Of a stretch of 8,282 nucleotides of DNA, positions 6,308 to 8,282 are shown one piece after another. Origin of the DNA: Chloroflexota bacterium (GTDB lineage Bacteria; Chloroflexota; Ktedonobacteria; Ktedonobacterales; Ktedonobacteraceae); NCBI GenBank assembly GCA_005881995.1, contig VBHV01000131.1:1-8282 (forward strand), read 5' to 3'. The notes under the pieces were generated by a model. The model was not told the DNA's origin. It searched no databases and was given only the letters and a program-made list of their open reading frames with translations. Made by a program: the position numbers and the translations under genes. The stretch's first letter is position 1, and the number at the start of each line of letters is the position of its first letter.

Positions 6308-8282
6308 ATGTTCTGTCATTACTGTGGCAATCGCATGCCAAATGATGCGGCATTTTGCAATAATTGCGGGAACAAAGTTCCCCAGGTTTCTCAAGGGTCT
6401 CCCACAAATTCAGAAATTGATCCAACAATGAGGTCGGGACCTCCATCTCAACCACCATTACCAGTGTGGCAGCCGACCGTGCAGGCGGGACCGCCCTCCC
6501 AGCCGGGTTTGCCTCCCTTCCAACAGGCGGGACCGCCATCGCAGCCTTTCCAACAGCGGTCTGGGCCGATCTCCCAGCCGGGCTACCCTCCATACCAACA
6601 GCCATCAGGGCCGGTCTCGTCACCGGGATGGCAGCCGACCGTGCAGGCTGGGCCATCATCGCAGCCGAATTTGCCACCCTTTCAACAGCCATCGGGGCCG
6701 GTCTCGTCACCGGGATGGCAGCCGACTGCTCAGGCTGGGCCACCGTCGCAGCCATCTTGGTCAAATTGGCCGCCACAGCCTGGACAACAACCGGGCCAGT
6801 TTGGATCACCATCCATACCCTATTCGCCGCAGCAACAGCCGCCGAGTTCCTATCCTTCATGGCCCGGCGTTGCGGGCGCACCATTTCAACCACCTCCGCA
6901 GCCTGATAGGCCGACGGCGCCTCCACCTCCGCCCAGCCCATTCCAGCACTGGTTAATTCGCACGTTTCAACCATCGCTGGCCGGTAACGCGATTCTTGGC
7001 ATTGTGTTGGGCGCGCTCGTTGCAGTCGTGCTTGGCGGAGCAATTGCTGTAATTCTAGAAGCAATTTTCCACGCACTTGCGCCATCTTTTGGGTTTAGTA
7101 ATAACCTGGGCGCCAGCGGTCAGGATATCCTGGATTACTCACTTGGCCTGATACCTCTCCATGCACCATTCCGGGACGGGATGCAGCTTTTCTTCCTCAT
7201 GCATGGCTTTGCAGCGCATGTGCAGTATACCCCTGGCGGTTTCTATTCTAGTTACAATTCTAACGCGACACTTAATGGACTATTGATCATACCTGCGCTT
7301 GCCTTGACGCTTGGCGGCTATATTGCCGCAAGTACTGATCTACAGAATCGCGCGGTCAGCAGCTTACTGCGCGGCGCTGCAATCGCTATCCCCTATGCCG
7401 CGCTGTTGATTGCGCTGGCTCCCCAGGTGAATGGCAATCTCCCCCTTTTTCCAGGCGAACCAACAACGGATGTCAATACGTTCACCATTGATTCAACCTC
7501 GCTCCTCCTCTATGGGCTGATCTGGGGAGCGATCTTTGGTTTGTTGGGGGCCACACTCAAGCTTGGCCGTGGCCGTTGGCGGCACATGGTAGTCCAATTC
7601 CTGCATACCCGCCCACGTCCACAAATCGTTGGCATGCTTACCGGTGGACTGGCAGCTTCTGGATTGGGGATCTTGCTCTCTATGCTGATGCTGTACGGTT
7701 TCTTAGCTTTCAGCGCATTCTCCGTACCCATCTTTACGCAGAACCTTTGCAATTTCGGATTGGGTTTTGCAAATTGGCAGTATATGACCGGTTGGGCTAT
7801 TGCTCAGGGTCCACTGCATGCAGTAAACCTTTTCTTTTACTCCTTCGGCGCTCCGGTCAATATCGTGAATCCAAAAAACCTGGGATGCTTTTATATCAAT
7901 TCCGTCACCGGCAGTGACCATGTGACGTATAGCCTGCTTGGCGGCAGTCCCCATTTACCAAACTGGACCTTTGTTTTCCTGGCAATTCCTGTCCTCAGCC
8001 TGTTCCTGGGCGGTAGGGTAAGCGCCACTTTTGGTAAAGCGCAGACTTCCGGTCAGGGCCTCGTTCAAGGTGCGCTTATCGCTGTACCCTTTACTATCCT
8101 CATGATGCTGCTCAGCGTCTTCACCATGATAGTCTTTCAGGATACTGGAACGTTCAACGGCAGCAGTTCATCTACGCCTACGACCCTGACGCAATCGTTT
8201 GGAGTGGCGCCGTTCGACCTGTTGTTGTGGGCGCTACTGAGTGGCGCTGTGCTGGGGGGATTGGGTGGAATTTACCAGACAA
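6308..8282 (+). CDS. Zinc-ribbon, Pro/Gln-rich, multi-pass membrane protein of unknown function (3' end outside window)
   Basis: The frame is open from ATG 6308 through at least 658 codons without a stop and continues beyond the window. AGAGAGGAG (6292-6300) lies 7 nt before the ATG. The N-terminus is a short zinc ribbon with C3, C6, C17 and C20 (CHYCGNRMPNDAAFCNNCG). Residues about 40-210 are low-complexity Pro/Gln/Ser/Gly with recurring WQPT, GPPSQP, PPFQQ and SGPVSSPG units, surely disordered. From about 226 the protein becomes hydrophobic, with probable membrane helices near 226-250, 322-341, 354-372, 398-417, 438-470 (perhaps two), 553-569, 587-610 and 636-654. Between them lie polar loops such as the one around 480-550. 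No catalytic motif or transporter signature is apparent. Ribbon plus disordered linker plus membrane region is a common style among uncharacterised Chloroflexota proteins, by general impression. The ribbon would lie in the cytoplasm if the first helix is oriented N-in. I do not assign a function. Confidence 0.88.
   Translation, partial: MFCHYCGNRMPNDAAFCNNCGNKVPQVSQGSPTNSEIDPTMRSGPPSQPPLPVWQPTVQAGPPSQPGLPPFQQAGPPSQPFQQRSGPISQPGYPPYQQPSGPVSSPGWQPTVQAGPSSQPNLPPFQQPSGPVSSPGWQPTAQAGPPSQPSWSNWPPQPGQQPGQFGSPSIPYSPQQQPPSSYPSWPGVAGAPFQPPPQPDRPTAPPPPPSPFQHWLIRTFQPSLAGNAILGIVLGALVAVVLGGAIAVILEAIFHALAPSFGFSNNLGASGQDILDYSLGLIPLHAPFRDGMQLFFLMHGFAAHVQYTPGGFYSSYNSNATLNGLLIIPALALTLGGYIAASTDLQNRAVSSLLRGAAIAIPYAALLIALAPQVNGNLPLFPGEPTTDVNTFTIDSTSLLLYGLIWGAIFGLLGATLKLGRGRWRHMVVQFLHTRPRPQIVGMLTGGLAASGLGILLSMLMLYGFLAFSAFSVPIFTQNLCNFGLGFANWQYMTGWAIAQGPLHAVNLFFYSFGAPVNIVNPKNLGCFYINSVTGSDHVTYSLLGGSPHLPNWTFVFLAIPVLSLFLGGRVSATFGKAQTSGQGLVQGALIAVPFTILMMLLSVFTMIVFQDTGTFNGSSSSTPTTLTQSFGVAPFDLLLWALLSGAVLGGLGGIYQT
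6467..6754 (+). repeat. In-frame 87-bp tandem repeat encoding Pro/Gln/Ser-rich units
   Basis: Two copies 87 bp (29 codons) apart start at 6596 and 6683 and match over about 72 nt with roughly six differences, several of them synonymous. The unit reads WQPTVQAG, a SQP segment, PPFQQ, then PSGPVSSPG. An earlier, more diverged partial copy starts at the Trp codon at 6467 and matches the one at 6629 over about 60 nt; a further partial unit starts at 6551. The repeat keeps the frame and builds the linker of the membrane protein. Confidence 0.8.

Noticed and set aside
6466..6906. 146-codon + strand open frame in the repeat region
   Set aside because: It is the shifted reading of the same repeats, Ala/Thr/Gly-rich, with no own ribosome binding site, and it lies wholly inside the gene that starts at 6308.
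6234..7085. 283-codon open frame on the minus strand
   Set aside because: It is antisense to the Pro/Gln/Ser-rich linker. CCG, CAG and similar codons give stop-free complements, and the peptide is a compositionally odd mix rich in Ala, Val and Arg. The + strand frame has a ribosome binding site, a zinc ribbon and membrane helices.

Overview
The window carries six protein genes, all on the + strand, with short intergenic gaps and no RNA gene, CRISPR array, insertion sequence or phage gene that I can see. The style of the gene set suggests a Chloroflexota bacterium, most likely of the Ktedonobacteria type. It has a soluble Ser/Thr kinase with an FHA domain, a DUF6391-like protein, and a zinc-ribbon/Pro-Gln-rich/multi-membrane-helix protein, all with moderate GC content. 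That placement is an inference from gene content and was not tested against any database.

Region 1 (1-3049) is the core of the 2-oxoglutarate dehydrogenase complex. It contains the C-terminal part of the thiamine-diphosphate E1 subunit (its start is outside the window) and then the complete lipoyl-bearing E2 succinyltransferase. Together with an E3 (not in the window) they convert 2-oxoglutarate to succinyl-CoA in the TCA cycle. The E2 has an unusual glutamine-rich first linker.

Region 2 (3050-4680) begins with a very good housekeeping-type promoter (TCGACA, 17 bp, TATAAT). It then encodes a cytoplasmic Hanks-type kinase joined by a Pro-rich linker to a four-cysteine zinc ribbon and a C-terminal FHA domain. 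Its position directly behind the 2-oxoglutarate dehydrogenase genes recalls the actinobacterial PknG-OdhI-OdhA circuit, where an FHA protein controls E1. This is the most interesting hypothesis in the window, but only gene order and domain content support it.

Region 3 (4717-6153) holds two closely spaced genes: a small DUF6391-like membrane protein with an HxxEH motif, and a two-domain rhodanese-family sulfurtransferase. The 36-nt and 21-nt gaps allow co-transcription with the kinase.

Region 4 (6154-8282) starts with a hairpin-containing intergenic stretch and a second promoter candidate (TTGTTT, 17 bp, TAAAAT). It then has a long open frame from 6308 that runs off the window end. Its product has an N-terminal zinc ribbon, a repeat-rich Pro/Gln/Ser linker built in part on an 87-bp tandem repeat, and many hydrophobic helices. 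Its function is unknown.
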